Source: Chitinibacter tainanensis DSM 15459
GTDB lineage: Bacteria; Pseudomonadota; Gammaproteobacteria; Burkholderiales; Chitinibacteraceae
Length of the DNA stretch: 64,000 bases
Assembly (NCBI RefSeq): GCF_000429785.1
Contig: NZ_KE386952.1
Span: forward strand, 210,917 to 274,916
Direction of reading: 5' to 3'
Shown here one piece after another: positions 1 through 7,920 of the stretch; position 1 is the stretch's first letter, and each line of letters opens with the position of its first letter. The notes under the pieces were generated by a model. The model ran no database searches. It was not told where the DNA came from and saw only the letters and a program-made list of their open reading frames with translations. Position numbers and translations under genes: made by a program.

Positions 1-253
1 GCGCCGCCCACAGCGCTTCTTGCTGATCCTGACTCATTTCCTCACCCAATACCGGACAATCGACTAACTGTGGCAGCAGGCGTTGCAAGGCGGTTTGCGC
101 GGCCAGATCGGCTTCGGTAAACAGGCTGCCATCGTGTTTGATCTCGGCCGCTACTTTACGAAAACGTGGCATCACTTCGGTGGCGGCGACTTCGCGGGCG
201 ATCTGGATCAGGGCTTGCAGCCTTGCACTGGGCTGGGCAGAGGTAGACTTCAC
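1..253 (-). CDS. Inositol monophosphatase family protein, N-terminal part
   Basis: The gene runs leftward off the window, so only about 84 N-terminal residues are visible. They contain the segment SLFTEADLAAQTALQRLLPQ followed by VLGEEMSQD, which matches the start of the inositol-monophosphatase/bisphosphate nucleotidase fold, where the Glu-Glu after the glycine is part of the metal site. The catalytic DPxDGT motif would lie outside the window, so the substrate cannot be told. An ATG at 298 is followed by an in-frame stop, so translation must begin at GTG 253 or GTG 268. Neither has a strong ribosome site. It lies just downstream of the xfp terminator on the same strand. Confidence 0.7.
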   Translation of the reverse strand, partial: MKSTSAQPSARLQALIQIAREVAATEVMPRFRKVAAEIKHDGSLFTEADLAAQTALQRLLPQLVDCPVLGEEMSQDQQEALWAA

Positions 254-314
254 GGGCAGGTTTTCCACAGGCAATCAGCGAATACAACAAAGGCTCATTG
301 TATGCCAAAAACGT

Positions 315-345
315 AAAAAACCCGCGCTGCTTTCGTCAGCGCGGG
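315..345 (-). terminator. Rho-independent terminator of xfp
   Basis: A 9-bp stem (321-329 with 337-345) is followed on the minus strand by a run of six T. It lies about 50 bases past the xfp stop codon and separates xfp from the next gene. Confidence 0.85.
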
Positions 346-395
346 CTAGGGTATTTCCCAGCGGCGGCGGGCACCGCTGGTCACCGGTCACTGGC

Positions 396-2804
396 TTAGT
401 AAGGCCATTTCCAGTTTTTAACTTCTGGCATGTCATCGCCCACTTGAGAGATGTACTGTTCGTGCTCAACCAGTTTGTCCACCAGTTTTTGGCGAACATG
501 GGCACCGATTTTTTGCAGTTTAGGTACACGGTCGATCACGTCGATAGCCAGGTTGAAGCGGTCCAGCTGATTCACTACCACCATATCGAATGGCGTAGAA
601 GTTGAACCTTCTTCGATGTAACCACGAGCATGGATGTTGCTATGGCCGTTGCGACGATAAGTCAGACGGTGGATCAGCCATGGGTAACCGTGGAAGGCAA
701 ACATCACTGGCTTGTCAGTGGTGAAGATCGCGTCGAATTCGCGGTCTGACAGGCCGTGTGGGTGCTCTTCTTTCGGTTGCAGCGTCATCAGGTCACACAC
801 GTTCACAAAGCGGATCTTCAGATCTGGGAAGTGTTGACGCAGGATGTCGGTCGCAGCCAGGGCTTCCATGGTCGGGATTTCACCGGCGCACGCCATTACT
901 ACATCTGGCTCGCCGCCTTCATCGTTAGATGCCCAGTCCCAAATACCCAGACCTTTGGTCGCGTGTTTGATCGCTTGATCCATAGTCAGGTATTGCAGTG
1001 CTGGCTGTTTACCGGCCACGACCACGTTCACATAGTGACGTGAGCGCAGAACGTGATCAGTTACAGACAGCAAGGTGTTCGCATCAGCTGGCAGGTAAAC
1101 GCGGATCACTTCAGCTTTTTTGTTCACCACGTGATCGATAAAGCCTGGATCTTGGTGAGAGAAGCCGTTGTGGTCTTGACGCCATACGTGTGAAGTCAGC
1201 AGATAGTTCAGTGACGGAATCGGTTTACGCCAGTTGATGTGGCGAGTGGTTTTCAGCCATTTCGCGTGCTGGTTAAACATCGAATCGATCACGTGGATGA
1301 ACGCTTCGTAGCAGCTAAAGAAGCCGTGACGACCGGTCAGGTTGTACGCTTCGAGCCACCCTTGGCAAGTGTGCTCAGACAGAATTTCCATCACACGACC
1401 ATCTTGTTTCAGATTGTCGTTGTTGTTCACACCGTCCACTTCGAAGTGGTTAGCCAGCCAGTTTTTACCTGAGTACTCAATGGTGGCGTTCCAGCGATTC
1501 GATGCAGTTTCATCTGGGCCGAAGATACGGAAGTTTTTCTCGGCTTCGTTTTCTTTCATCACGTCAGCCAGGAAGTTACCCATGACACGGGTCATTTCCG
1601 CATTCACAGTACCTGGTTTGTCAAACTTCACTTCGTAGTTACGGAAGTCTGGCATTTTCAGGTCTTTCGACACTTGGCCGTGCACGACTGGGTTGCTACC
1701 GATCCGTTTCTGACCTTTAGGTGCAATCGCTACCAGCTCTTCTTTCACCGTACCGTCTTCATTGAAGAGGGTATTGATTTGGTAAGATTTCAGCCAAGTT
1801 TCCAGGTTTTGAACGTTTTCGCCATCGATATCAGAGAATGGCACTTGGTGGCTGCGCCAGTAATCTTCTACTTTCTTGCCTTTGATTTCTTTCGGGCCAG
1901 TCCAGCCTTTTGGCGTACGCATGATGATCATTGGCCAACGTGGGCGAGTGATCATTTTGCCGGCTGCCACTTCTTCTTTGGCTTTAGCGCGAATCGCGGC
2001 AAATTTGTCCATACACAAGTCCATGGCAGCAGCCATTTCTTGGTGGATGTCGTTAAAGCTTTCTGGTTTTTCGTTGAAAGTTTCAGTTTTCAGTTCAACG
2101 AAGATCGGCTCGTAACCGTAACCGGTAAACAGGGCCGTAACTTCTTCTTTATCCATCCGGGCCAGCAGCGTCGGGTTGGCGATCTTGTAACCATTCAGGT
2201 GCAAGATAGGCAGTACGAAACCGTCGTTGATCGGGTGGATGTATTTAGTAGAGTGCCAAGAAGCCGCCAATGGGCCAGTTTCAGCTTCACCATCGCCCAC
2301 CACTGCGAACACAACTTGATCTGGATTATCCAGCGCAGCGCCGTAAGCGTGAGATACTGAGTAACCCAGCTCGCCACCCTCGTGCATTGAGCCTGGGGTT
2401 TCTGGGGCTACGTGTGATGGGATGCCACGTGGGAAAGAGAACTGTTTGAACAGACGCTGCATACCGGCTTCGGTGCGGTCGATGTTCGGGAAGAACTCTT
2501 CGTAAGAACCTTCAACCCAAGTGTTGGCTACGAAACCAGGGCCACCATGGCCAGGGCCAGTGATGTAGATCGCGTTGATGTCGCGGTCGTTAATCAGTCG
2601 GTTAGCGTGCACGTAGATGAAGTTCAGACCTGGTGTAGTACCCCAGTGACCCAACAGACGTGGTTTGATGTGTTCACGTACGAGCTTTTCTTTCAGCAAT
2701 GGGTTATCCAGCAGGTAGATCTGACCAACTGAAAGGTAGTTGGTTGCCTGCCAGTAACGATGCATTTTGTCGAGCAATTCTGCAGATAACGGTTGTTGAG
2801 CCAC
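396..2804 (-). CDS. xfp: Phosphoketolase (xylulose-5-P/fructose-6-P)
   Basis: This thiamine-diphosphate enzyme splits xylulose 5-phosphate (and often fructose 6-phosphate) with phosphate into acetyl phosphate plus a sugar phosphate, bypassing glycolysis in the cytoplasm. The product is 802 residues, the usual length. Visible hallmarks are [10 protein letters not shown] at 81-90, the cofactor-binding GDGEAETGP near 170, and the [10 protein letters not shown] and HLNGYKI segments. An upstream in-frame extension exists, but GTG 2804 is preceded by AGAGGTG at good spacing and starts at the conserved N-terminus, so I chose it. It is monocistronic, with its own terminator. An FNR-like site sits at about -41 of the probable promoter, which suggests oxygen-limited expression. 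Confidence 0.95.
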   Translation of the reverse strand: MAQQPLSAELLDKMHRYWQATNYLSVGQIYLLDNPLLKEKLVREHIKPRLLGHWGTTPGLNFIYVHANRLINDRDINAIYITGPGHGGPGFVANTWVEGSYEEFFPNIDRTEAGMQRLFKQFSFPRGIPSHVAPETPGSMHEGGELGYSVSHAYGAALDNPDQVVFAVVGDGEAETGPLAASWHSTKYIHPINDGFVLPILHLNGYKIANPTLLARMDKEEVTALFTGYGYEPIFVELKTETFNEKPESFNDIHQEMAAAMDLCMDKFAAIRAKAKEEVAAGKMITRPRWPMIIMRTPKGWTGPKEIKGKKVEDYWRSHQVPFSDIDGENVQNLETWLKSYQINTLFNEDGTVKEELVAIAPKGQKRIGSNPVVHGQVSKDLKMPDFRNYEVKFDKPGTVNAEMTRVMGNFLADVMKENEAEKNFRIFGPDETASNRWNATIEYSGKNWLANHFEVDGVNNNDNLKQDGRVMEILSEHTCQGWLEAYNLTGRHGFFSCYEAFIHVIDSMFNQHAKWLKTTRHINWRKPIPSLNYLLTSHVWRQDHNGFSHQDPGFIDHVVNKKAEVIRVYLPADANTLLSVTDHVLRSRHYVNVVVAGKQPALQYLTMDQAIKHATKGLGIWDWASNDEGGEPDVVMACAGEIPTMEALAATDILRQHFPDLKIRFVNVCDLMTLQPKEEHPHGLSDREFDAIFTTDKPVMFAFHGYPWLIHRLTYRRNGHSNIHARGYIEEGSTSTPFDMVVVNQLDRFNLAIDVIDRVPKLQKIGAHVRQKLVDKLVEHEQYISQVGDDMPEVKNWKWPY

Positions 2805-3225
2805 GATACACCTCTTTTCTAGGTTGTGTTGAGTGTCTGAAGTGAGGAGCTTTTGTATCTCCTTACCCGATGGAGCCAGTATACGTAGCCCGTTCTGCCG
2901 GCTACTGATACAAATCAAAAACTGCGTTGGCAACTGCCCTAGCGGGCTGCGAATCGTTGATACAACGCAAAAAACCGGGCTCTGCGTGTAATTTTGTTAC
3001 CGTCTGGGCGGCTAATTCGCCGCACACAAACAACAAAATCCGATTTTCCCTCCATCTGCACCACGTGTTCTGCGCGCTATCGCTAGCGCGCAGGGCAGCG
3101 CCTACTGAGCGTGCCATCAGCATATTACAAGACCATAACAAGCAAACTCAACGGATTATTAACACAAATCAATCGCAATACTGACACATAACAAAAGCAC
3201 GCCAACTCGCCTGCCGCCCAAACAC
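2805..3225. other. Intergenic region upstream of xfp
   Basis: No gene is supported here. The part next to xfp holds its leader and promoter. The remainder is non-coding, with a GC-rich palindrome near 3076-3093 (gcgcgcta/tagcgcgc type) and an AT-rich stretch at 3120-3200. ORFs through it are short and look like chance frames. Confidence 0.6.
2878..2918 (-). promoter_or_regulatory. FNR-type promoter of xfp
   Basis: On the minus strand a TTGAT-N4-ATCAG box (2918-2905), matching the FNR/ANR consensus TTGAT-N4-ATCAA at 9 of 10 positions, is followed by a TATACT -10 box (2883-2878). The box centre falls about 40.5 bases upstream of the expected start, the position of a class II FNR-activated promoter. 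Inferred from sequence only. Confidence 0.55.
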
Positions 3226-3247
3226 AAAAAAACCCGCCATTGGCGGG
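3226..3247 (-). terminator. Terminator-like hairpin downstream of nhaD
   Basis: CCCGCC (3233-3238) pairs with GGCGGG (3242-3247), and on the minus strand a run of seven T follows. It lies about 220 bases beyond nhaD, the only leftward gene it could serve. A near copy of the stem lies at 3411-3427. Confidence 0.65.
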
Positions 3248-3410
3248 CGAGATTGCTGATTAACCCCACTCGCGAAGCGAGCCCCCCTCAAGGAGGGGAC
3301 GGGAGGGGTGGGAATAGAACATCAAGGCTGCGGATTCAAAGCCATATTGCCTAGGCTCGGCTCTGCTGAGACTTGAAGAATGTGGCCCTGCCACTTTGTC
3401 AGTAGCCTGA

Positions 3411-3427
3411 GCCCGCCAATGGCGGGC
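3411..3427. repeat. Inverted repeat, near copy of the 3233-3247 stem
   Basis: GCCCGCC-AAT-GGCGGGC. It shares its stem with the 3226-3247 terminator but has an inverted loop and no flanking T run. The 160 bases between the two copies hold short G/C-rich patches (3281-3310) and no gene. Confidence 0.5.
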
Positions 3428-3468
3428 TTGGGTTTGCTGCACGCCACGGCTAGCGTGGCGAGTGACGC

Positions 3469-4866
3469 TTAGTAATGGAAGAACACCAGTGTCATCAAGA
3501 TATACACCGGCAGCAGGCAGCTCACTGACCAGGCCATATACCCAAAGAAGCTTGGCATTTTCACCCCCCGATCTTCCGCCACCGCTTTCACCATGAAATT
3601 GGGCGCATTGCCGATATAACTCATCGCGCCCATAAACACCGCACCGGCGGAGATGGCCATCAGCGTGCTGGCCAGCGGGCCCATCATATGCGCAGCATCA
3701 CCGTGCGCCAGATTGAAGAACACCAGATACGTGGGCGCATTATCCAAAAATGCCGACAACAGCCCGGTGAGCCAGAAATACATCGCATCATGTGGCGTAC
3801 CGTCGGGGTTGCTCACTAGCTGCACCAAACCTGCCATGGCGCCGGCCGAGCCGGCTTTCAGAATCGCCAGCGCCGGGGCCATAGCGACAAAGATACCGGC
3901 AAACAGCTTACCCACTTCCTGCATCGGGCCCCAGTTAAAGTCATTGCCCGCCCGCACTTGCGCCGGCGTGATTTTCAGCGACAGCAAGGCCACGGCCAGC
4001 AATCCCAGATCGCGCACCAGATCTTGCAGCGCCAGCTCCACCCCAAACACCGACCATACCAGCCCCGGCCGCCACATCCCCGAGAGCAAAACCAAACCCA
4101 CAATCGCGCCCAGCAACCAGAAATTACGCTTGCCATAGATTTTCAGCGCGCTATCTGGGGTTTTATCCATCGGCAGTACGCCTTCTTTGGTGAAGTAATG
4201 CCGATCCAGCAGGTAAAACAGGCCCAGCAGCAAGGCGGAAGTGAACGCCACTGGCGCGGCCATATGCTCGACCGTCCACATGAAATCCACGCCTTTCAGA
4301 AAACCCAGAAACAGTGGCGGATCGCCCAGCGGCGTGAGGCCACCGCCCACATTGGCCACTAGAAAGATAAAGAACACCACCACATGCACATTATGCTGGC
4401 GGTTATCGTTGGCCTTTAGTAGCGGGCGGATCAGCAGCATGGCCGCGCCCGTCGTGCCCATCACCGAAGCCAGCACCGTGCCCAGCGCCAAAATACCGGT
4501 ATTGAGTTTGGCCGAGCCATGCAGATTGCCCCACACCAAAATCCCGCCCGAAACGGTATACAGCGCAAACAGCAGCAGCAAAAACGGGATATATTCTTCC
4601 AGCAAGGCATGCCAGAGCACCCCGCCCATTGCCGGCCACCCCGCCAGCAGCGCATAAGGCAGCGCAAAAGCCGCCGCCCAGAAAGCCGCCACCTTGCCAA
4701 AATGGTGATGCCAGAATTTCGGCAAGAAAATCGGGCACAGCGCAATCGATAATAATAAGCCGGCAAACGGCAACATCCACGGCAATGACAGGGCAGCCCC
4801 ATCAATCTGCGCGGCCTGCGCCAGCGCTGGGCACAGCGCCAATAGCGCAGTAGCAAACTTCCACAT
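3469..4866 (-). CDS. nhaD: NhaD-type Na+/H+ antiporter
   Basis: A 465-residue inner-membrane protein of the ion-transporter superfamily (NhaD and arsenite permease relatives) that exports sodium or lithium in exchange for protons. It begins with a hydrophobic leader (MWKFATALLALCPALAQA) and has about a dozen membrane segments. The segment ANVGGGLTPLGDPPLFLG and the later YIGNAPNFMVKA are the signature polar motifs in the two re-entrant repeats. ATG 4866 follows a purine-rich GGGAGAGAAG stretch, whereas the longer frame adds residues with no family support. It stands alone, and an 11-bp inverted repeat lies just upstream. Confidence 0.9.
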   Translation of the reverse strand: MWKFATALLALCPALAQAAQIDGAALSLPWMLPFAGLLLSIALCPIFLPKFWHHHFGKVAAFWAAAFALPYALLAGWPAMGGVLWHALLEEYIPFLLLLFALYTVSGGILVWGNLHGSAKLNTGILALGTVLASVMGTTGAAMLLIRPLLKANDNRQHNVHVVVFFIFLVANVGGGLTPLGDPPLFLGFLKGVDFMWTVEHMAAPVAFTSALLLGLFYLLDRHYFTKEGVLPMDKTPDSALKIYGKRNFWLLGAIVGLVLLSGMWRPGLVWSVFGVELALQDLVRDLGLLAVALLSLKITPAQVRAGNDFNWGPMQEVGKLFAGIFVAMAPALAILKAGSAGAMAGLVQLVSNPDGTPHDAMYFWLTGLLSAFLDNAPTYLVFFNLAHGDAAHMMGPLASTLMAISAGAVFMGAMSYIGNAPNFMVKAVAEDRGVKMPSFFGYMAWSVSCLLPVYILMTLVFFHY

Positions 4867-4888
4867 TTTTCTTCTCTCCCAAATACCA

Positions 4889-4924
4889 TAGAGCCGTATC
4901 ATGCTGTAGCACAATACGGCTCTA
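4889..4924. repeat. Inverted repeat in the nhaD leader
   Basis: TAGAGCCGTAT (4889-4899) is exactly complementary to ATACGGCTCTA (4914-4924), with a 14-base spacer that can itself pair (TGCT/AGCA). It lies 23-58 bases before the nhaD start codon, where a repressor site or leader hairpin could act. It lacks the T run of a terminator for nhaD. Confidence 0.6.
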
Positions 4925-4970
4925 GGTTAGCTAGGCATACCCCTACAGGCACACCTTTTCCTTACCCCAA

Positions 4971-5351
4971 TCAGGGCTGGATAAACTCGATTTTATAGCC
5001 ATCCGGGTCTTCGACAAAAGCAATCACGGTTGTGCCATGCTTCATCGGGCCGGGCTCACGGCTTACTTTACCGCCCTTGGCGCGCACCGCTTCACAGGTG
5101 GCGTAAATATCATCCGTCTCCAGCGCGATATGGCCATAACCGGTGCCCAGCTCGTAGCTGCTGGTATCCCAGTTATGCGTGAGTTCCAGCACGGTATGGT
5201 TGGCCTCATCACCGTAACCGACAAACGCCAGCGTAAAACGCCCTTCCGGATAATCTTTCCGGCGCAAGAGCTGCATGCCCAGCACCTCGGTATAAAACGC
5301 AATCGAGCGCTCCAGATCACCGACCCGCAGCATGGTATGTAACATTCGCAT
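4971..5351 (-). CDS. gloA: Lactoylglutathione lyase (glyoxalase I)
   Basis: Converts the hemithioacetal of methylglyoxal and glutathione to S-lactoylglutathione, detoxifying methylglyoxal in the cytoplasm. The 126-residue protein has the two beta-alpha-beta-beta-beta modules of the family. All four metal ligands of the E. coli type are in register: His5, Glu56, His74 and Glu122. ATG 5351 (MRMLHTM) is preceded by GAGGAAAAAAG and fits the family N-terminus. The longer frame to 5450 adds an unrelated tail. No terminator is obvious before nhaD. Confidence 0.96.
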   Translation of the reverse strand: MRMLHTMLRVGDLERSIAFYTEVLGMQLLRRKDYPEGRFTLAFVGYGDEANHTVLELTHNWDTSSYELGTGYGHIALETDDIYATCEAVRAKGGKVSREPGPMKHGTTVIAFVEDPDGYKIEFIQP

Positions 5352-5478
5352 CTTTTTTCCTCGTTCAACGAAAAGCGGCCACGCCGATTTTCTCAATGGT
5401 GGCAGTAGTTTACCGTGAAGCGCGCTGTTGCGCCCGCACCAACACGGCAATTTTTTTACAGAAATTCGCGCAAAAGTG

Positions 5479-5506
5479 TTGACGGGCGGCTAAATATCCT
5501 TATAAT
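5479..5506 (+). promoter_or_regulatory. Promoter of the tRNA-Lys pair
   Basis: TTGACG (5479-5484), a 16-base spacer and a perfect TATAAT (5501-5506) lie 25 bases before the first tRNA. This is a strong sigma-70 promoter by sequence. Confidence 0.8.
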
Positions 5507-5530
5507 TCGCGCTTCTGTATGCAACGACAC

Positions 5531-5606
5531 GGGTCGGTAGCTCAGTCGGTAGAGCAGCGGACTTTTAATCCGTTGGTCGTGGGTTCGAATCCCACCCGAC
5601 CCACCA
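5531..5606 (+). tRNA. tRNA-Lys (anticodon TTT), first copy
   Basis: A complete 76-base cloverleaf with anticodon TTT in the loop CTTTTAA, a GGGTCGG/CCGACCC acceptor stem and an encoded 3' CCA. It is transcribed together with the second copy 20 bases later. Confidence 0.97.
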
Positions 5607-5626
5607 AGCGTTCCATACATCCCTCT

Positions 5627-5699
5627 GGGTCGGTAGCTCAGTCGGTAGAGCAGCGGACTTTTAATCCGTTGGTCGTGGGTTCGAATCCCACCCGACCCA
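5627..5699 (+). tRNA. tRNA-Lys (anticodon TTT), second copy
   Basis: Identical to the first copy through the discriminator base, but followed by CAC instead of an encoded CCA, so the CCA must be added by enzyme. A recent tandem duplication is the simplest explanation. Confidence 0.96.
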
Positions 5700-5712
5700 C
5701 ACGAGATTCTGC

Positions 5713-5748
5713 AAAAAGCCTCAACTTCGGTTGGGGCTTTTTGTTTTT
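5713..5748 (+). terminator. Terminator after the tRNA-Lys pair
   Basis: GCCTCAAC-TTCG-GTTGGGGC stem with a UUCG loop, flanked by A5 and T5 plus a second T5 run. It can also end leftward transcription, but it lies past the 3' end of the kinase gene, which stops at 5755. Confidence 0.9.
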
Positions 5749-5754
5749 CAGCGC

Positions 5755-7077
5755 TCATCTCTCATTCAGGCCGAGCTCGCCTTGCCTGCGCTCAATCAAA
5801 CTTGCCGGTTCGCCACCCAGCGGCAGCGCCAGGATGAATTTGGCACCGCCGGCGCGCGCGCCCGCTTCAACCCACACATCACCGCCATGCAAACGGGCAA
5901 TCCGGCGCGTAATCGCCAGACCAAGGCCCGCGCCTTCGCTGGGGGCGCCGGCGCCTAAACGCACGAGCGGGGTAAAAATGCGCTCGTGCTCGCTCTCCGG
6001 CACGCCGGGCCCGGCATCTTCGACGATCAGATAGGCATATTGCGCATCCTTGGCGCTCGTTAGCCAGACCGGCACAGCCCCGTGGCGCAAGGCATTGGCC
6101 ACCAGATTGCGCAAGGCGAACGGCAACAAAGCCGGATCAGCCCATAGCGTCAGATCTGCCGACCATTCATCGTGCAGACCCGCAAAATCCTGCACCGCAG
6201 CTCGCAGCATGGCGCGATCTAGCCATTCGCAACGCTGGTGGGGCTCATACATTTCGAGGCTGGCATAGTGCAACACCTGCTCCAATAAAGCCTGCATCTG
6301 CCGAATATTAGCCTCTAGCCCGGCGCTGGCAGCGCTCGGGTCGAAGTGCAATTGCTCGAGCTGGAAGAACATCCGCGCCAGCGGCGTGCGTAATTCATGC
6401 GCCACCGCATGCAATAAATCGCGCTGGGCGGCGAGTAATTCGCTGATTCTGGCGGCCAGCAAATTCATCCGCGCCGCCAGCGGATACAAGGTAGAGCTCG
6501 TCGGCAGCGCCTCGATGCGGGTGGCCAATGCCCCATCCCCCAATGCCTCGACGGCCCGCTGCAAAGTTCGCACCTCGCGCCAGTAGGGCCGGATGAGCGC
6601 CAGATACAGCCCGCCTCCAGCCAGTAAGACAAAACACAAGCCAGCCAGCAGCACAGAGTCGAGCAGCGGCGGGATTTGCGGCATTTGCAGCTGCATCACC
6701 CACGGCGTATCCCCCAAACGCTGATACACCTGATCCGCCACCCCGTAGCCCGCAGCCGGATACAGCAATTCGCCTTGCCGCAAGCGGCTTTGTTCAGCTG
6801 AGGGAAAATTGGCCAAGGGCAACAGCTGCAGCTTTACCTCGCCCAGCGTGTGCTGCAGATGGCTCAGTCGCAGCGGCAAAGCATGCGGGCTATTAGGGTC
6901 GAGTAATTGCTGCGCAATCAGGCGCAAAGGGCCTTGGTAAGTTTGCCGGGCATAGTGCTGCTCGCGCCCCGCCAAAAGTTGATCATAAACTGCACTGGCC
7001 ACGAGCGCCGCCAGCCCCAACACCGCCGCGGCCAGCAAGAGCTGGCGCAAAGTAGGCCACCACAGCCGATCACTCAT
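5755..7077 (-). CDS. Sensor histidine kinase, RstB-like
   Basis: Membrane sensor of the two-component pair with the regulator just upstream. The 440-residue protein has TM1 at about 11-30, a periplasmic region to about 138, TM2 at 141-162, a HAMP linker, a dimerisation domain with the phosphorylated His227 in HAVAHELRTP, and an ATPase domain with NLVANALRH (N box), EDAGPGVP (G1) and GLGLAI (G2). ATG 7077 overlaps the regulator's TGA (ATGA), so the two are translationally coupled. The partner regulator resembles RstA, so an RstB-like role is likely but the signal is unknown. Confidence 0.88.
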   Translation of the reverse strand: MSDRLWWPTLRQLLLAAAVLGLAALVASAVYDQLLAGREQHYARQTYQGPLRLIAQQLLDPNSPHALPLRLSHLQHTLGEVKLQLLPLANFPSAEQSRLRQGELLYPAAGYGVADQVYQRLGDTPWVMQLQMPQIPPLLDSVLLAGLCFVLLAGGGLYLALIRPYWREVRTLQRAVEALGDGALATRIEALPTSSTLYPLAARMNLLAARISELLAAQRDLLHAVAHELRTPLARMFFQLEQLHFDPSAASAGLEANIRQMQALLEQVLHYASLEMYEPHQRCEWLDRAMLRAAVQDFAGLHDEWSADLTLWADPALLPFALRNLVANALRHGAVPVWLTSAKDAQYAYLIVEDAGPGVPESEHERIFTPLVRLGAGAPSEGAGLGLAITRRIARLHGGDVWVEAGARAGGAKFILALPLGGEPASLIERRQGELGLNER

Positions 7078-7757
7078 GCCGCCACCTCGGGCAACAGCAT
7101 ATAGCCCTGACACCAGACTGTTTTTATTTTTTCGGGAGATTTAGGGTGATCGCCCAGTTTGCGTCGCAGCCGCGACACCACCACATCGGCAGAGCGATCT
7201 AGGCCGTCAAACTCAATCCCGCGCAGGTATTGCAGCATGGTATCGCGACTCACCGCTTGGCCGGCATGCTCGGCCAGCAGCCAAAGTAATTCAAACTCGC
7301 TGTGTGTTAGCTCTAGTGACTGGCCACCCAGCGTGGCGCGGCGGCAGCTGCGCTGCAAATGCAATTGCCCGCGCGTGAGCTCCGCCAGCGGTGCCGGCTG
7401 GGCCCGCCGCAACAGCGCCTGAATGCGGGCCAGCAACACCCGCGGCTCGACGGGCTTCACTACATAATCATCGGCCCCGCTTTCCAGGCCATCAATCTGA
7501 TCCAGATGCTGGTTGCGCGCGGTGAGCATCAACACCGGCAGATTGGAGATGCCGCGCACCAGCCGGCAAACACTAAAGCCATCCAGCCCCGGCAGCATCA
7601 AATCCAGCAAGAGCAGATCAGCGCGCTGCTGGCGCAGCCAGGGCAAGACTTCGTCGCCCCGGCTTAAATGACTGAGCTGATACCCTTTGGCGCGCAGGTA
7701 ATCGACGATCAGTGCGGCGAGCGCGGCATCGTCTTCCACCAGCAAAATATGTGGCAT
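7074..7757 (-). CDS. OmpR-family response regulator, RstA-like
   Basis: A 227-residue two-domain regulator. The receiver domain has the acidic pair VEDD at 7-10, phosphorylated Asp52 in LLDLMLPG and Lys101 in VVKP. The C-terminal winged helix includes SRDTMLQYLRGIEFDGLDRS, close to the corresponding part of E. coli RstA, and ends in KTVWCQGYML. It heads a two-gene operon with the kinase. It is divergent from the S41 protease lipoprotein, and spaced TCACA repeats between them are a plausible binding site. Confidence 0.9.
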   Translation of the reverse strand: MPHILLVEDDAALAALIVDYLRAKGYQLSHLSRGDEVLPWLRQQRADLLLLDLMLPGLDGFSVCRLVRGISNLPVLMLTARNQHLDQIDGLESGADDYVVKPVEPRVLLARIQALLRRAQPAPLAELTRGQLHLQRSCRRATLGGQSLELTHSEFELLWLLAEHAGQAVSRDTMLQYLRGIEFDGLDRSADVVVSRLRRKLGDHPKSPEKIKTVWCQGYMLLPEVAA

Positions 7758-7839
7758 GTGTGCATGACGGTGTACTTGAGATAGCGCCGACTATAGCGCC
7801 GGCAGATGACAGGCGACAAATCCAAGTTGTTTCGGTTTT

Positions 7840-7863
7840 TCACATCCATTCACATCTTCACAC
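7840..7863. promoter_or_regulatory. Direct repeats, possible response-regulator site
   Basis: TCACAT at 7840 and 7850 and TCACAC at 7858 give a repeat period of 8-10 bases between the divergent regulator and S41 protease genes. OmpR-family dimers bind direct repeats of about this spacing. The assignment is inference. Confidence 0.4.
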
Positions 7864-7920
7864 AGGCAGCGCGGGCGGGGCTGGCTAGCATGGCGGCGTC
7901 ATTTCACCGGAGCCTCCCTT

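Noticed and set aside
1674-2360. Long plus-strand frame opposite xfp
   Set aside because: It lies fully antisense to a certain gene, has no family-like pattern and no ribosome site.
5456-5758. Minus-strand frame containing repeated GSGGIRTHDQRIKSPLLYRL
   Set aside because: It is the reverse complement of the two tRNA-Lys genes, a common false protein in databases.
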